The notes: a model not told the origin generated them from the sequence alone. A DNA stretch of 64,000 nt from Colwellia psychrerythraea 34H (GCF_000012325.1 NC_003910.7:1178001-1242000); one strand, 5' to 3'. Positions 34,677 through 45,338 are shown, counted from the stretch's first letter. Made by a program: numbers and translations.

Positions 34677-35396
34677 GTGAATTATTTGGCTCTTGATGCC
34701 TCAACTGAAGCATGCTCTGTTGCGTTGCAAGTGAACGGTAAAACCTTTTCTCGTTATGAGCTTTGCCCACAGTCGCATAGTTTACATCTACTGCCGATGA
34801 TAGATGCAGTACTTCACGAGGCGGGTATAAAGTTAGCTGAGCTCGATGGCCTTATTTTTGGTCAAGGACCTGGCAGTTTTACCGGTGTCCGCATTGGTGT
34901 AGGCGTAGCTCAAGGGTTAGCGTTTTCTGCTAACCTACCTGTTGTTGGTGTATCAAGTTTACAGGCTATGGCTCAATTAGCTTATATAAAACATGGTCAA
35001 AAACAGGTCTTAGCAGCAATAGATGCCCGTATGTCGGAAGTTTATAATGGCTATTTTGTACTTGATGAAAACAATGTTATGCAAGCGCAGAAAGGTGAAG
35101 CCGTTACCCCGCCTGAGCATTTAGCACAACAACTATCAGACGTTGTCGTTGCTCCTTTCTATGCGGTTGGTACAGGTTGGGATGCGTACCCTGAAAAGTT
35201 AAGTGAAAAATCAGGCGAACAATTGTTGGCATTGAAAATTAATGAAGGTAGCCCAGATATACTTTTCCCGAGCGCTGAAGCAATGTTAGCAATAGGTAAA
35301 GTAAAACTAGAGCTAGGGCAGGGCGTTTCGGCAGAACATGCTCAACCAGTATATGTTCGCGATACAGTTTCCTGGCAAAAACTTCCGGGTAAATAA
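34677..35396 (+). CDS. tsaB: tRNA threonylcarbamoyladenosine biosynthesis protein TsaB
   Basis: The 239-residue ASKHA-fold protein starts with GTG and reads MNYLALDASTEACSVALQVN, with FGQGPGSFTGVRIGVGVAQG near residue 60-80, the diagnostic TsaB stretch. With TsaD and TsaE it forms the complex that makes t6A37 in tRNAs reading ANN codons. The 168 bases upstream contain no obvious feature. It is followed closely by the M50-like gene (38 bases). Confidence 0.95.
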   Translation: MNYLALDASTEACSVALQVNGKTFSRYELCPQSHSLHLLPMIDAVLHEAGIKLAELDGLIFGQGPGSFTGVRIGVGVAQGLAFSANLPVVGVSSLQAMAQLAYIKHGQKQVLAAIDARMSEVYNGYFVLDENNVMQAQKGEAVTPPEHLAQQLSDVVVAPFYAVGTGWDAYPEKLSEKSGEQLLALKINEGSPDILFPSAEAMLAIGKVKLELGQGVSAEHAQPVYVRDTVSWQKLPGK

Positions 35397-35434
35397 TATA
35401 AAATTCTTACGGTAGCAAATTCTGGAAGCAAATT

Positions 35435-36115
35435 ATGGCAAGTACCTCGCACAATAGCTCAGCCAGTTTTTGGCAAAAATATCAGCTGTATTTTCTCCTG
35501 GTAGCCGCGATTATCATCAGGCAAATTCCTATCGTATCTATTCCGCTTAATTGGCTGGAAAGTTACTTTCATGAAATAAGCCATGGCATTGCTGCACTAT
35601 TAACAGGTGGCGAAATTATGCGCATTCAATTGTTTGCCAATGGTGCTGGTTTATGTACTACTCGAGGTGGTTTAAGTTTCATTATTAGTTTCTTTGGTTA
35701 TGCTGGAGCCACCTTTTGGGGCTGGTTACTCTTTAAGTTAGCAAATAGTCATCAACGGACTGCGCAGATTGTTTCTGGCTTCATGATCGTTTTACTGCTT
35801 GTTTCAATTATTTTTTGGGCAAGAGATCTCCTCACTATAATTATTATCTCAAGCTTAGCTGTCATGTTTGTGCTAACGATAAAAATGCGCCGATTATACA
35901 CTCTTCAGGTATTGTTAAAATTCTTTGGTTTGAGTATTTTATTAAATAGTTTGTTTAGCCCAACGTATTTATTTGATGGTCGTGATCTAGGTGATGGTGC
36001 TGCTTTAGCTTCAATGACAATGGTCCCTGAATTAGTTTGGGTATTGTTATGGTGCGTGCTGGCTGTTGTTGCGCTCTACTCCTTAATAAAAACGAACAAA
36101 AAGTCTTATAATTAA
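35435..36115 (+). CDS. M50-like membrane metalloprotease family protein
   Basis: The 226-residue protein has six or so hydrophobic segments and a zinc motif HEISH at residues 46-50, preceded by LESYFHE as in Peptidase_M50B-like proteins. A matching LFDGRDLGDGAALASM stretch lies near the C-terminus, where site-2 protease relatives have a third ligand. Function is unknown; proteolysis in the membrane is possible. It lies between tsaB and the alpha/beta hydrolase, with spacing that suggests a tsaB-35435-36160 operon leading to fadD. Confidence 0.75.
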   Translation: MASTSHNSSASFWQKYQLYFLLVAAIIIRQIPIVSIPLNWLESYFHEISHGIAALLTGGEIMRIQLFANGAGLCTTRGGLSFIISFFGYAGATFWGWLLFKLANSHQRTAQIVSGFMIVLLLVSIIFWARDLLTIIIISSLAVMFVLTIKMRRLYTLQVLLKFFGLSILLNSLFSPTYLFDGRDLGDGAALASMTMVPELVWVLLWCVLAVVALYSLIKTNKKSYN

Positions 36116-36159
36116 ATCAAGGGCTTAACTTAAAGTTGCATTCTTAAAGGTACAATCCA

Positions 36160-37086
36160 ATGGCAGATACCAACGAAATTTATGAGCTTAGCTACCAACT
36201 AGATGACTTAACGCTTACCGCATTAGCTTGTGGGAATAAAGCCCATGAACCAGTACTATGTTTACATGGTTATTTGGATAATGCCGCAAGCTTCTTACCT
36301 TTAATGCAGCAAATGATGCAGAAAAGTGATTTACTAACTGATAGGCGTATTATTGCGCTAGATTGGCCCGGCCACGGTCACTCAGAACATCGAAGTGTCG
36401 GTGCTCATTACCATTTTTTTGATTATGTTAGTGATTTGGTTACGTTATTTTCACTTAATAATTGGCAAGCAATTGATATTGTTGCGCACTCAATGGGAGC
36501 CATGATTGCAAGTGCATTTGCCGCAGCTTTTCCTGAAAAAGTAAAATCACTCACCTTAATCGATTCATTTGGTTTTATTTGTGCCCCAGAAGAACAAATG
36601 ACGGATCAGCTTCGACGTGGTCTGCTAAGTCGAATGAAATCAGCTAATACTACCCGATCATTTACTGAAGAAACGGCTGTAAAAGCACGGTTGCATGTTT
36701 CAGACTTGACCGTTGAACACGCAAAATTAATAGTAAAAAGATCATTGATAGAAATTGAACCTAAGTCAATGGATACAGTGGGTGTTGATAGCGCGAGTAT
36801 TTTATATCGTTGGCGTTCAGATCCGCGTTTACGGTCAGTTTCACCTTATCGCTTAAGTCTAAAACAAGGGCAACAATTGTTTAGTGACATTAAGTGTCCT
36901 TTACAACTTATCTATGGTGATAAAGGCATGAAAATGGTTGTCACGGGGCTGAAAAACTTCTCTTCAGGTGTTAATAGCCTACAAACTACCAAGCTGTCAG
37001 GCGGTCATCACGTTCATATGGAAAAAGCGGAAGAGTTATTGCCTATTCTTCATCATTTTTTCAGTGAAATTAAAACAAGCGTTTAA
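36160..37086 (+). CDS. Alpha/beta-fold hydrolase
   Basis: The 308-residue protein has LHGYLDNAASF (oxyanion loop), DWPGHGHS, the nucleophile elbow AHSMGAM with S111, and a C-terminal catalytic histidine in GGHHVHMEK. It looks like a soluble esterase or lipase-type enzyme without signal peptide. The substrate is unknown; its place directly ahead of fadD suggests a link to acyl esters. It follows the M50-like gene by 44 bases and precedes fadD by 115. Confidence 0.85.
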   Translation: MADTNEIYELSYQLDDLTLTALACGNKAHEPVLCLHGYLDNAASFLPLMQQMMQKSDLLTDRRIIALDWPGHGHSEHRSVGAHYHFFDYVSDLVTLFSLNNWQAIDIVAHSMGAMIASAFAAAFPEKVKSLTLIDSFGFICAPEEQMTDQLRRGLLSRMKSANTTRSFTEETAVKARLHVSDLTVEHAKLIVKRSLIEIEPKSMDTVGVDSASILYRWRSDPRLRSVSPYRLSLKQGQQLFSDIKCPLQLIYGDKGMKMVVTGLKNFSSGVNSLQTTKLSGGHHVHMEKAEELLPILHHFFSEIKTSV

Positions 37087-37201
37087 ATTTGTGGCGCATT
37101 GCTAAAAAATTTGATAAAACAGTGGTATTAAAATAAGAGTTGCTGCAAATAAAATAATTATTAAGTCAGTTGCAACATAATTACCTATTGAGGAAGCCAT
37201 T

Positions 37202-38857
37202 GTGGAAAAGATTTGGTTAGAAAAAAGTTACCCTAGTGATGTGCCGTTTGAAATAGATGCGGATAAATATCCATCCATTGTGGCTATGTTCACAAAATAC
37301 TCTACTCAGTTTAGTGACAAAACAGCTTTCATCAATATGGGCGCTTCTATTTCTTATGCAGAACTTTCAGTTCAAGCAACCGCCTTTGCAGCATACTTAC
37401 AACAAGATTTAGGTTTAGAGCGAGGTGATAAATTCGCCATCATGGTGCCTAATTGCTTACAATACCCAATAGCATTATTTGGCGCTTTATTAGCAGGGCT
37501 TACTGTTGTAAACGTAAATCCTTTATATACAGCCCGTGAACTTGAGCACCAATTAAAAGACTCAGATGCTAAAGCAATGTTGATTATAGAAAACTTTGCT
37601 CAAACTCTTGAGAAGGTAGTTGATAAAACAGCGGTTAAACATGTCATCATGACATCTTTAGGTGATCGATTGGGCCTAGTTAAGGGCACTGTTGTCAATT
37701 GCATGGTCAAATACGTTAAAAAAATGGTACCTGCTTTTAAACTGCCACACGCGGTACGTTTTAATACTGTTTTATCGCGAGGCTTAGCACTTAAATTATC
37801 GCCGGTAGAGTTGTGTGGAGATGATCTCGCATTTTTGCAATATACCGGTGGTACAACAGGTTTATCTAAAGGCGCCATGTTAACGCATCGAAACATGGTG
37901 GCAAACTTACAGCAAGCTAAAGCTGCTATTTTCCCATTGTTAGAAGAGGGCAATGAGCTAGTGGTAACAGCGTTACCGCTTTATCATATCTTTGCTTTGA
38001 CGGCGAATTGTTTAACGTTCTTTACCATGGGGGGCACTAATTTATTAATTACCAACCCAAGAGATATGCCTAATTTTGTAAAAGAATTATCAAAATACCC
38101 ATTTACAGCCATTACGGGTGTAAATACCTTATTTAACGGCTTATTGAATACGCCTGGCTTTAGTGAACTAAACTTCAGCACGTTGAAAATGTCACTTGGT
38201 GGTGGAATGGCTGTACAACGACCTGTTGCAGAGCGTTGGCAGCAAATAACGGGTACCAGATTGTTAGAAGGTTATGGTTTAACTGAGTGCGCACCTTTAG
38301 TGACGATAAGCCCTTATAATCTTGCCGCTTATGACGGAAGTATAGGTCTTCCTGCGGCTTCAACGGATGTTAAAATCATGCGTGAAGATGGTAGTGAAGC
38401 TGATATTGGCGAATCAGGTGAAATGTGGGTTAAAGGCCCTCAGGTAATGCTAGGTTATTACAAGTGTGTAGAAGCGACTGAAGAAGTATTGAAAGACGGT
38501 TGGTTTGCTACAGGTGATGTTGCCATGATGGATGATAAAGGTTTCTTCACTATCGTTGATCGTAAAAAAGATATGATAATCGTTTCTGGCTTTAATGTTT
38601 ATCCCAATGAAATTGAAGAAGTGCTTGCCATGCATGAAGGCGTCTTAGAATCTGCGGCCATTGGTGTACCCCATGAAGTTTCAGGCGAGGTTGTCAAAAT
38701 TTTTGTGGTAAAAAAATCAGATGATTTAGATGAAAAAACGCTTATCAAACATTGTCGCGAAAACCTGACTAATTACAAAGTGCCAAAACTGGTTGAGTTT
38801 CGAAAAGAATTACCTAAAACCAATGTAGGTAAAATTTTAAGAAGAGAGTTACGCTAA
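37202..38857 (+). CDS. fadD: Long-chain fatty acid--CoA ligase FadD
   Basis: The 551-residue enzyme of the ANL family activates long-chain fatty acids for beta-oxidation. AMP-binding motif [23 protein letters not shown], and the acyl-CoA synthetase signature [16 protein letters not shown] with [12 protein letters not shown] are all present, and the C-terminal lysine in [12 protein letters not shown]. It starts with GTG behind GAGGA. E. coli fadD also lies near tsaB, so the neighbourhood is conserved. No PsrA-like palindrome was seen before it. It converges with yciK across a bidirectional terminator. Confidence 0.95.
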   Translation: MEKIWLEKSYPSDVPFEIDADKYPSIVAMFTKYSTQFSDKTAFINMGASISYAELSVQATAFAAYLQQDLGLERGDKFAIMVPNCLQYPIALFGALLAGLTVVNVNPLYTARELEHQLKDSDAKAMLIIENFAQTLEKVVDKTAVKHVIMTSLGDRLGLVKGTVVNCMVKYVKKMVPAFKLPHAVRFNTVLSRGLALKLSPVELCGDDLAFLQYTGGTTGLSKGAMLTHRNMVANLQQAKAAIFPLLEEGNELVVTALPLYHIFALTANCLTFFTMGGTNLLITNPRDMPNFVKELSKYPFTAITGVNTLFNGLLNTPGFSELNFSTLKMSLGGGMAVQRPVAERWQQITGTRLLEGYGLTECAPLVTISPYNLAAYDGSIGLPAASTDVKIMREDGSEADIGESGEMWVKGPQVMLGYYKCVEATEEVLKDGWFATGDVAMMDDKGFFTIVDRKKDMIIVSGFNVYPNEIEEVLAMHEGVLESAAIGVPHEVSGEVVKIFVVKKSDDLDEKTLIKHCRENLTNYKVPKLVEFRKELPKTNVGKILRRELR

Positions 38858-38912
38858 GGCAACCTAGAAATAAAACGGATATGACTTACGTAATAAATTC
38901 GAATCAATAAAC

Positions 38913-38946
38913 AAAAAGGCAAGCTGTAATAGCTTGCCTTTTTTTT
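38913..38946. terminator. Bidirectional terminator fadD/yciK
   Basis: AAAAAGGCAAGCT, 5-base loop, AGCTTGCCTTTTTTTT; perfect stem with A and T runs on either side, between convergent genes. Confidence 0.9.
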
Positions 38947-38994
38947 GAGCTTTAAAATGAGCATTAGCACAAAGATTAAATATCACATTAAAGG

Positions 38995-39732
38995 TTATTG
39001 AGCCTTTAACGTTTGACCATTTATTTCTAAACTATCATCAGACATTAAATAAACATATAAAGGCATAATGTCTTCTGGTGTAGCAAGTTCGTCTTTATCT
39101 TCTGCTGGAAAAGCACACGAGCGCATGTTGGTATTTGTAGCACCAGGGTTTATCGCGTTGGTACGTAAATTTGATCCTTCATATTCATCTGCAATTACTT
39201 GCATCATGCCTTCAGTGGCAAATTTTGAGATACTATATTGACCCCAGTAAGCTCTGCCTTGGCTACCAACTCCTGAAGAAGTAAATACTAAAGAAGCATT
39301 TGGTGCTAACAATAAAGTCGGTATTAATGTTTGAGCTAATAAACATTGAGCTGTTACATTGACTTTCATCACATCATTAAATACTTGCTCATGCATTTGA
39401 GTGAACGGTGTTAGTTCACCTAAAATAGAAGCATTTAGTAATACCCCATCTAAATGACCAAACTGACTGGAAATTGTCGAAGACATGTCAATATAATTTT
39501 GTTTGGTCGCACCCTTCAAATCAAGGGGGATAATGGCGGGTTCAGCAAGCCCTAATGCAACAATCTCATCATACACAGCTTCAAGTTTACTCACCGTTTT
39601 ACCAAGTAAAATAACAGTAGCACCAAGTTGTGCATAGGTTAATGCTGCAGTGCGGCCAATGCCGGCACCAGCACCCGTAACTAGAATGGTTTTGTTGCTT
39701 AAATTGGCATCTTTTGTTGAATAATTAAACAT
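38995..39732 (-). CDS. yciK: YciK family short-chain oxidoreductase
   Basis: The 245-residue SDR has TGAGAGIG (20-27), NASIL, TSSG(VGSQGRAYWGQ) and YSISK catalytic residues, and GATNTNMR after the active site, as in E. coli YciK. The substrate is unknown. In enterobacteria yciK lies next to sohB and btuR; here sohB is at 42779 and btuR/cobO at 9027, so only part of the neighbourhood is kept. Confidence 0.88.
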   Translation of the reverse strand: MFNYSTKDANLSNKTILVTGAGAGIGRTAALTYAQLGATVILLGKTVSKLEAVYDEIVALGLAEPAIIPLDLKGATKQNYIDMSSTISSQFGHLDGVLLNASILGELTPFTQMHEQVFNDVMKVNVTAQCLLAQTLIPTLLLAPNASLVFTSSGVGSQGRAYWGQYSISKFATEGMMQVIADEYEGSNLRTNAINPGATNTNMRSCAFPAEDKDELATPEDIMPLYVYLMSDDSLEINGQTLKAQ

Positions 39733-39992
39733 CTTAAGGTCTTATCGTTAGGAGTGAGAAAGTTACTTCCCTATTCTACGCGTTGACATTTTCATTGACG
39801 AGAGAAAAGTTGGTTAACATGAAAATATTCGACGAAAAAGTAAAAAATGACTAGCACCTTGCGACATCTTGGGGTAACTTTAACTGGTCTTACTAGTTAT
39901 TAAAACATTAGTTTGAATTTTTGATTTGAACGATGAAATAAAAATAACTTAAAAAAATACATAATAAAAATTACGGCATTGGGGAATTCAAT

Positions 39993-42593
39993 ATGAAAAA
40001 GCTAGCTCTCAGTCTTGCGATTATTAGCGCACTTGGTTTAAGTGCCTGTGATAGCGAAACTATCGAAGATGTACAAAAAGAAGTCGCAGATAATGGCACG
40101 GCTGTTAAGTCGTTAGCTCGTATAGTTTTTGATCCCGGTGCCGCTGAGCCGCTTTTATCTATTCCAAATGATTTATTACTTTCAGGTACTACTGACGGTA
40201 CACTAAATTTACCCGCTGAAAATTTGGTTGATGAAGACGGAAAAAAACTTCCTACTGATTATCTAAACCCATCAGCAGCTGTTGGGGCTCTTGATGGTTG
40301 GTCAACAGTAAACCCGTTTACTATTGAAGTTGCTCTTCCTGAGGGGAGAACATTAAATGGCGATAGTATCTTTAGTCCCGGTGCTGTTCATATTTATGAA
40401 GCAATCATGGGCGGAGACCAAAGTGATGCAGAGTGTGCCGCAATCCCTAGAGGACCCGCTTGTAAATTAGTTGCAGAGCTAACTTTTGGTGTTGATTTTG
40501 TTGCTAAAGCATCAGGGAATAATGTTGCCATTGTACCGTTAAAGCCTTTAAAAGCGAAAACGGCTTATGTGATTGCCTTAACGGATGCTATTCAAGATAG
40601 TGAAGGCATGGCGGTTGCAGGCTCAATTTCTTATGACTTGGTAAAACAAGACCTTAACGACAACCCACTGAAAACTGAAAGCCAGTTATTACTACAAACC
40701 TTAACCAACAGCTTTGAAAATGTAGCTGTTGCCGGTGGCCTTAATAAAGATAATATAATTTATTCATTCTCAATGACTACACAGTCTATTGGGGATGTTT
40801 CTCAAGCCACTAAATCGCTAATGCTATCAGGTATTCCAGGTACAACACCTATATTATCTGCTATTACTCCAACAGGGGCTAATGCAGCAATGTTAGTTGG
40901 TTTAGACCCTAATGATTTTGGTGCAGGGACTGTAGCAAGTTATGCCGCTGTTTCTAAATCGACTTTATCGTCGCCTTATTACCTAGAAACACCCTATTAT
41001 GACGGCGCTGCTGGCAGCTGTAATCTGCTAGCAGATGACATAACTAAAGGCTGTCCAGATTTATTTAGCCGTTGGGAAGCTATGGGCGATAGCCCTGTGA
41101 CTGTTGGTGGAGCATTAGCTTCAGGTGTGTTATCACAAGAATCTTTTGCTGAGCAAGCTATTGCTCAAGGGAAAGATCCTGCTGAGTTATTAGCTAATCC
41201 TGCTAAATTAGTAGGGCTAACATTTACCGTCGACGTTCCTATTGATGATGAAGGTAATACTGTTGCGGTAAACCTGGATCAAACGCGCCATCTTACCAAA
41301 TATAATCCACTACCTCAGGTTAAATCATATAAATCAGGTGCTAGTGCCATCGATGTTATTGTAACTACACCTGATATTGCCCGTATTAATGCTATTGCGG
41401 CAATGAAAAAAGGTTCAGCGCTTACTACAGAAGAAACAATGCAAGTTCCTGCTGCTGGCTGGCCGGTAATGATTTTTTCTCATGGCATCACTTCTTATAA
41501 AGAAACTGTTCTTGCCATTTCAGGAACGTTAGCGAGTCAAGGTATTGCTACTATTTCAATCGATCACCCGTATCATGGTGCTCGAGGAATAGATTTTAAT
41601 GCTGATGGCGTTTATGAAATTAGTGCAACTTCATCTCTCAGTGACTCGGATCCTGCTTATGTTAATGCTAATGTTACCAGCTATATGAACTTAGCTAGTC
41701 TTTTAACAGCAAGAGATAATGTCCGTCAAAGTGAAGTTGATTTATTAGCACTGCGTTTAAGTTTAAATAGTGTGAATTTAGCTGGGCAACTTGATGCAAC
41801 AAAAGTGAGCTTTTTAGGGCATTCATTAGGCGCTATCACTGGTATTCCTGTGATGGCGTTAGCAAACTCTGGCATCATTGATCCAGCAACTGGTCAGTTA
41901 TCTGAAGTTAACCCGTATGCAATGACAAGTGTATCTCTTGCCTTCCCAGGTGGCGGTATTCCAGGGGTTTTACTGAACTCACCTTCTTTTGCTCCAGTAG
42001 TTATGGCTGGCTTAACTTCAAGTCAAACATTTATCGATTTAGTTGAAGCGGCTGCTATTGCTGAAGGTAAGGCACTAGAAGACTTAACTGAAGCTGAATA
42101 CCAAGGTTATGTGGCTGCAATTTATCCAGCTTTTGCTGCTGAGTTTAATTTTGCCGGGCAAACTATTATAGATGCGGCAGATCCTATTAACTACGCTGCG
42201 GGTCTGAAAGAAACAATGACTCCTGTGCATTTAATGGAAATTGTTGGTGATGAAGCTGCAGGTGGGACGAACAAATCTGACCAGGTTATTCCAAATTATA
42301 ACGCCAACTTACCATTAGTGGGAACTGAGCCATTAATTCAAGCGCTAGGCTTAGTTGGAGCAGATGAAACTGTAGGTAACGGTACCACAGCGGTAAGTGC
42401 TGCGGTTCGATTCTTAAAAGGCCATCATAGCTCTATTCTTAGTCCAGCAGTTTCACCTGGTGTAGCTGAGGATGCACAAGCTAATTTGGAAGTGACAATT
42501 GAAATGCAAACTCAGGTTGCTGCATTCGCTAAGACCGGTGGTAAGCTAATATTGATTAGCGATAACCAACACTTGGTTCCTGTTGGCGAGTAA
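39993..42593 (+). CDS. VolA/Pla-1/cef family surface lipase (lipoprotein)
   Basis: The 866-residue protein starts with a lipoprotein signal (ALSLAIISALGLSAC). Its N-terminal half matches VolA-type lipases (FDPGAAEPLLSIPNDLLLSG) and the catalytic domain contains FSHGITSYKE and the nucleophile elbow GHSLG (609-613, S611). The C-terminal KGHHSSILSP segment probably supplies the catalytic histidine. VolA of Vibrio is a surface-exposed lysophospholipase that feeds on host or environmental lipids; the substrate here is inferred. It is monocistronic, ending at a terminator. Confidence 0.9.
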   Translation: MKKLALSLAIISALGLSACDSETIEDVQKEVADNGTAVKSLARIVFDPGAAEPLLSIPNDLLLSGTTDGTLNLPAENLVDEDGKKLPTDYLNPSAAVGALDGWSTVNPFTIEVALPEGRTLNGDSIFSPGAVHIYEAIMGGDQSDAECAAIPRGPACKLVAELTFGVDFVAKASGNNVAIVPLKPLKAKTAYVIALTDAIQDSEGMAVAGSISYDLVKQDLNDNPLKTESQLLLQTLTNSFENVAVAGGLNKDNIIYSFSMTTQSIGDVSQATKSLMLSGIPGTTPILSAITPTGANAAMLVGLDPNDFGAGTVASYAAVSKSTLSSPYYLETPYYDGAAGSCNLLADDITKGCPDLFSRWEAMGDSPVTVGGALASGVLSQESFAEQAIAQGKDPAELLANPAKLVGLTFTVDVPIDDEGNTVAVNLDQTRHLTKYNPLPQVKSYKSGASAIDVIVTTPDIARINAIAAMKKGSALTTEETMQVPAAGWPVMIFSHGITSYKETVLAISGTLASQGIATISIDHPYHGARGIDFNADGVYEISATSSLSDSDPAYVNANVTSYMNLASLLTARDNVRQSEVDLLALRLSLNSVNLAGQLDATKVSFLGHSLGAITGIPVMALANSGIIDPATGQLSEVNPYAMTSVSLAFPGGGIPGVLLNSPSFAPVVMAGLTSSQTFIDLVEAAAIAEGKALEDLTEAEYQGYVAAIYPAFAAEFNFAGQTIIDAADPINYAAGLKETMTPVHLMEIVGDEAAGGTNKSDQVIPNYNANLPLVGTEPLIQALGLVGADETVGNGTTAVSAAVRFLKGHHSSILSPAVSPGVAEDAQANLEVTIEMQTQVAAFAKTGGKLILISDNQHLVPVGE

Positions 42594-42643
42594 TAAAAAC
42601 GGATAAAAGCTTTATCTGGTAAAATACTTATCAAAGCTTAGTT

Positions 42644-42671
42644 AAAAGCCCTCATTAGAGGGCTTTTTTTT
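42644..42671 (+). terminator. Terminator of the VolA-like lipase gene
   Basis: AAAAGCCCTC, 4-base loop, GAGGGCTTTTTTTT, about 50 bases after the stop. Confidence 0.85.
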
Positions 42672-42778
42672 ACCTGTTTATTACACTATTTTATCAATGG
42701 TTCTCAAGACAAAAAAATAGTGTAGAATTGGCGCAATTATTTTATCCATTCTTAACAATCAAATCCTCAGGAGTTCTC

Positions 42779-43828
42779 TTGGAATTTTTATATGAATACG
42801 GCTTGTTTTTAGCGAAAGCCATTACTTTTGTTTTGGCTGTTATTGCCATTATTATTGCGATTGCTGGTGCAGCGACGAAACAGCAGCACAAAAAAGGTGA
42901 GCTTGATATCACCGACTTATCTGAACAGTTTACTGAGACTGAAGAAGATATTATTCATGCATTATTGAGCAAGGATGAATTTAAAGAGAAAGAAAAAGCA
43001 GATAAAAAGCTGGCTAAAGAGCAAGCGAAAGCAGATAAAAAATCAGCTAAAGCTGGTGAAGATAAAGAACCTAGTAAATCACATGTATTTGTGGTTGATT
43101 TCAACGGCAGTATTGATGCTAAAGAAGTTAGTTCTTTACGTGAAGAGGTGTCAGCGATACTTTCTGTGGCGAAACCTGAAGATGAAGTTTTTGTTCGTTT
43201 AGAAAGTGGTGGCGGTATGGTACATGGTTATGGTTTAGCATCTTCACAGCTTGATCGTATTCGTCAGCACAATATTCCACTGACAGTATCAGTAGATAAA
43301 GTAGCTGCTAGTGGCGGTTATATGATGGCTTGTGTAGCAAATAATATTATCTCTGCACCTTTTGCTATCTTAGGTTCTATTGGTGTTATTGCCCAAGTAC
43401 CAAACTTCAATAAACTACTAAAGAAACATGACATTGATTTTGAACAGTTTACTGCTGGTGAATTTAAACGCACTGTAACTATGTTCGGCGAAAACACAGA
43501 AAAAGGTAAAGAAAAATTCATCGAAGAATTAGAAGAAACTCACGTTCTATTTAAAAACTTCGTTAGTGAGCGCAGACCAAGTTTAGATATTGTTAAAGTT
43601 GCAACGGGCGAGCATTGGTTTGGTACAACAGCCTTAGAACTTGGCCTAGTTGATAGTATCCAAACGAGTGATGATTATTTACAAGGTAAAAGTAAAAGCC
43701 ATAAAGTCGTTGCCATTAAATATGAAGTGAAAAAAGGTTTGGCTGAAAAATTCTCTAAAGCGGCTTCATTATCAGCTGAAAGCTTTTTAGGTAAACTAAT
43801 ACAGCGCAATAATATCTTCCCTAGTTAG
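42779..43828 (+). CDS. sohB: Membrane-associated serine protease SohB
   Basis: The start is TTG 42779 (LEFLYEYGLFLAK), preceded by AGGAG at 42769-42773; a TTG at 42728 has no binding site. This gives 349 residues, the same length as E. coli SohB. One N-terminal membrane segment (AITFVLAVIAIIIAIAGA) is followed by a lysine-rich linker and the S49 domain: SGGGMVHGYG, VAASGGYMMAC with the nucleophilic serine, and GEFKRTVTMFG with the general-base region. It is a signal-peptide-peptidase-like protease of the periplasm or membrane. Terminator at 43895-43933. Confidence 0.93.
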   Translation: MEFLYEYGLFLAKAITFVLAVIAIIIAIAGAATKQQHKKGELDITDLSEQFTETEEDIIHALLSKDEFKEKEKADKKLAKEQAKADKKSAKAGEDKEPSKSHVFVVDFNGSIDAKEVSSLREEVSAILSVAKPEDEVFVRLESGGGMVHGYGLASSQLDRIRQHNIPLTVSVDKVAASGGYMMACVANNIISAPFAILGSIGVIAQVPNFNKLLKKHDIDFEQFTAGEFKRTVTMFGENTEKGKEKFIEELEETHVLFKNFVSERRPSLDIVKVATGEHWFGTTALELGLVDSIQTSDDYLQGKSKSHKVVAIKYEVKKGLAEKFSKAASLSAESFLGKLIQRNNIFPS

Positions 43829-43894
43829 TAGTTGGTTGATCATTAGTTATCAGATGCGGATTTAGTTAATTATTAAATTAAGAACCAAGTGATA

Positions 43895-43933
43895 TAAAAA
43901 AGCCTTACTGGGTTAACTCAGTAAGGCTTTTTT
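43895..43933. terminator. Bidirectional terminator sohB/symporter
   Basis: AAAAAAGCCTTACTG and CAGTAAGGCTTTTTT pair around a short loop between convergent genes. Confidence 0.9.
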
Positions 43934-43976
43934 GTTTAACTATTACAGTACTTCCTAAAAGGCACTCTACAAAATA

Positions 43977-45338
43977 TTAATTGTCTTTTAGGTGCTTAAA
44001 GTCGATTTCTTCAATGTTATGGCCTGCTTGTGGGTCAAGATACATTTCATGGTCAAACTGGTCTTCACTTTTAGCAACCACAAGACTCACCATACTGTCG
44101 CCAGTAACATTGACCGCAGTACGTGTCATATCCAGTAATCTATCGACACCAATAATAAGAGCAATGCCTTCAACAGGTAAACCTACTTGCTCTAATACCA
44201 TGGCTAGCATGATTAAACCAACGCCTGGCACACCTGCTGTGCCTATAGAAGCTAGGGTTGCAGTAAGCACAACGGTTAAGTAGTCGGCTAGGGTTAAATC
44301 CTGGGTAAAAACTTGCGCGATAAAAACAGTAGCCACACCTTGCATGATTGCGGTGCCGTCCATATTAATGGTGGCACCAAGCGGCACGGTAAATGATGCG
44401 ATGGAGTTTTTTACACCCATCTTTTTTGTTGCTGTTTCTAAAGTAACAGGGATAGTGGCATTTGAACTGGCGGTAGAGAAAGCAAAAATAGCAGCGTCAC
44501 GCATTTTCTTTAAAAAGATTACCGGATTTAAACCCGTAAATAATTTTAAAATAATAGGGTAAGTAACTAAAGCATGAATAACTAGAACAAAAAATACTAC
44601 TAAGAAATATTCAATTAAATTACCAAAAGTCGTTAATGACACAGTCGTAAACAAGGTTGCCAATAGTGCAAATACACCATAAGGAGCGATATTCATTAAA
44701 ATTGTGACCAGACGCATGATCACTTCACTTAAATCTTCAAATAATAAAGCGACACGTTCACCAGCTTTACCTGAAAGAGCGATAGCAATACCAAAAAGTA
44801 ATGCAAAAACGATTACTTGCAGCATATTACCTTGTGCAAAGGATGCGAAAGGATTGGTAGGAAACATTTGGATAATAACTTGTGCTAAAGAAGGAGCTTC
44901 TCTACCTGAAAAGCTACTGTTAGCTACCATATTAACGCCTTCGCCCGGAGCAATAATTAGCGCAACAAAAATAGCAAAGCTTATAGCAATAGCTGTAGTG
45001 GCGAGATATAAGGCTACCGCTTTGCCACCTATGCGGCCAAGCTTACTGGTATCTTTTAAGGAGCATACCCCACAGACTAACGATACAAAAACTAAGGGAA
45101 CAACTAACATACGTAAACTGGCCATAAAAACTTGGCCAATCACTTCTAATATGCCATCTACAAATAAGCCTTTTAGAGAAAGTTCAAATAAATAAAGGTT
45201 AATAACTTTGTCAGAGCCATTGGGCATAAGCCACTGCAAGAAAGTTCCTAATAAAATACCTGCAACCATACCGATAACAATGCGGCTGGTTAAGCTATTT
45301 TTTTTGGAGGGTGGGGACATTGTTTTTTCAATTGTCAT
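43977..45338 (-). CDS. Dicarboxylate/amino acid:cation symporter (DAACS family)
   Basis: The 453-residue inner-membrane protein has eight or more hydrophobic segments and the family marks SSNATIPVTLETA, TINMDGTAIMQGVA (the sodium and substrate site), and VTGDSM with a preceding RTAVN near the C-terminus. DAACS proteins import glutamate, aspartate or C4-dicarboxylates with Na+ or H+. The specificity cannot be read here. Monocistronic, divergent from the Big-1-type lipoprotein gene. Confidence 0.9.
   Translation of the reverse strand: MTIEKTMSPPSKKNSLTSRIVIGMVAGILLGTFLQWLMPNGSDKVINLYLFELSLKGLFVDGILEVIGQVFMASLRMLVVPLVFVSLVCGVCSLKDTSKLGRIGGKAVALYLATTAIAISFAIFVALIIAPGEGVNMVANSSFSGREAPSLAQVIIQMFPTNPFASFAQGNMLQVIVFALLFGIAIALSGKAGERVALLFEDLSEVIMRLVTILMNIAPYGVFALLATLFTTVSLTTFGNLIEYFLVVFFVLVIHALVTYPIILKLFTGLNPVIFLKKMRDAAIFAFSTASSNATIPVTLETATKKMGVKNSIASFTVPLGATINMDGTAIMQGVATVFIAQVFTQDLTLADYLTVVLTATLASIGTAGVPGVGLIMLAMVLEQVGLPVEGIALIIGVDRLLDMTRTAVNVTGDSMVSLVVAKSEDQFDHEMYLDPQAGHNIEEIDFKHLKDN

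Noticed and set aside
44704..45195. A 163-codon open frame opposite the DAACS symporter gene
   Set aside because: Antisense to a hydrophobic, well-supported gene; composition is the mirror of its codons.
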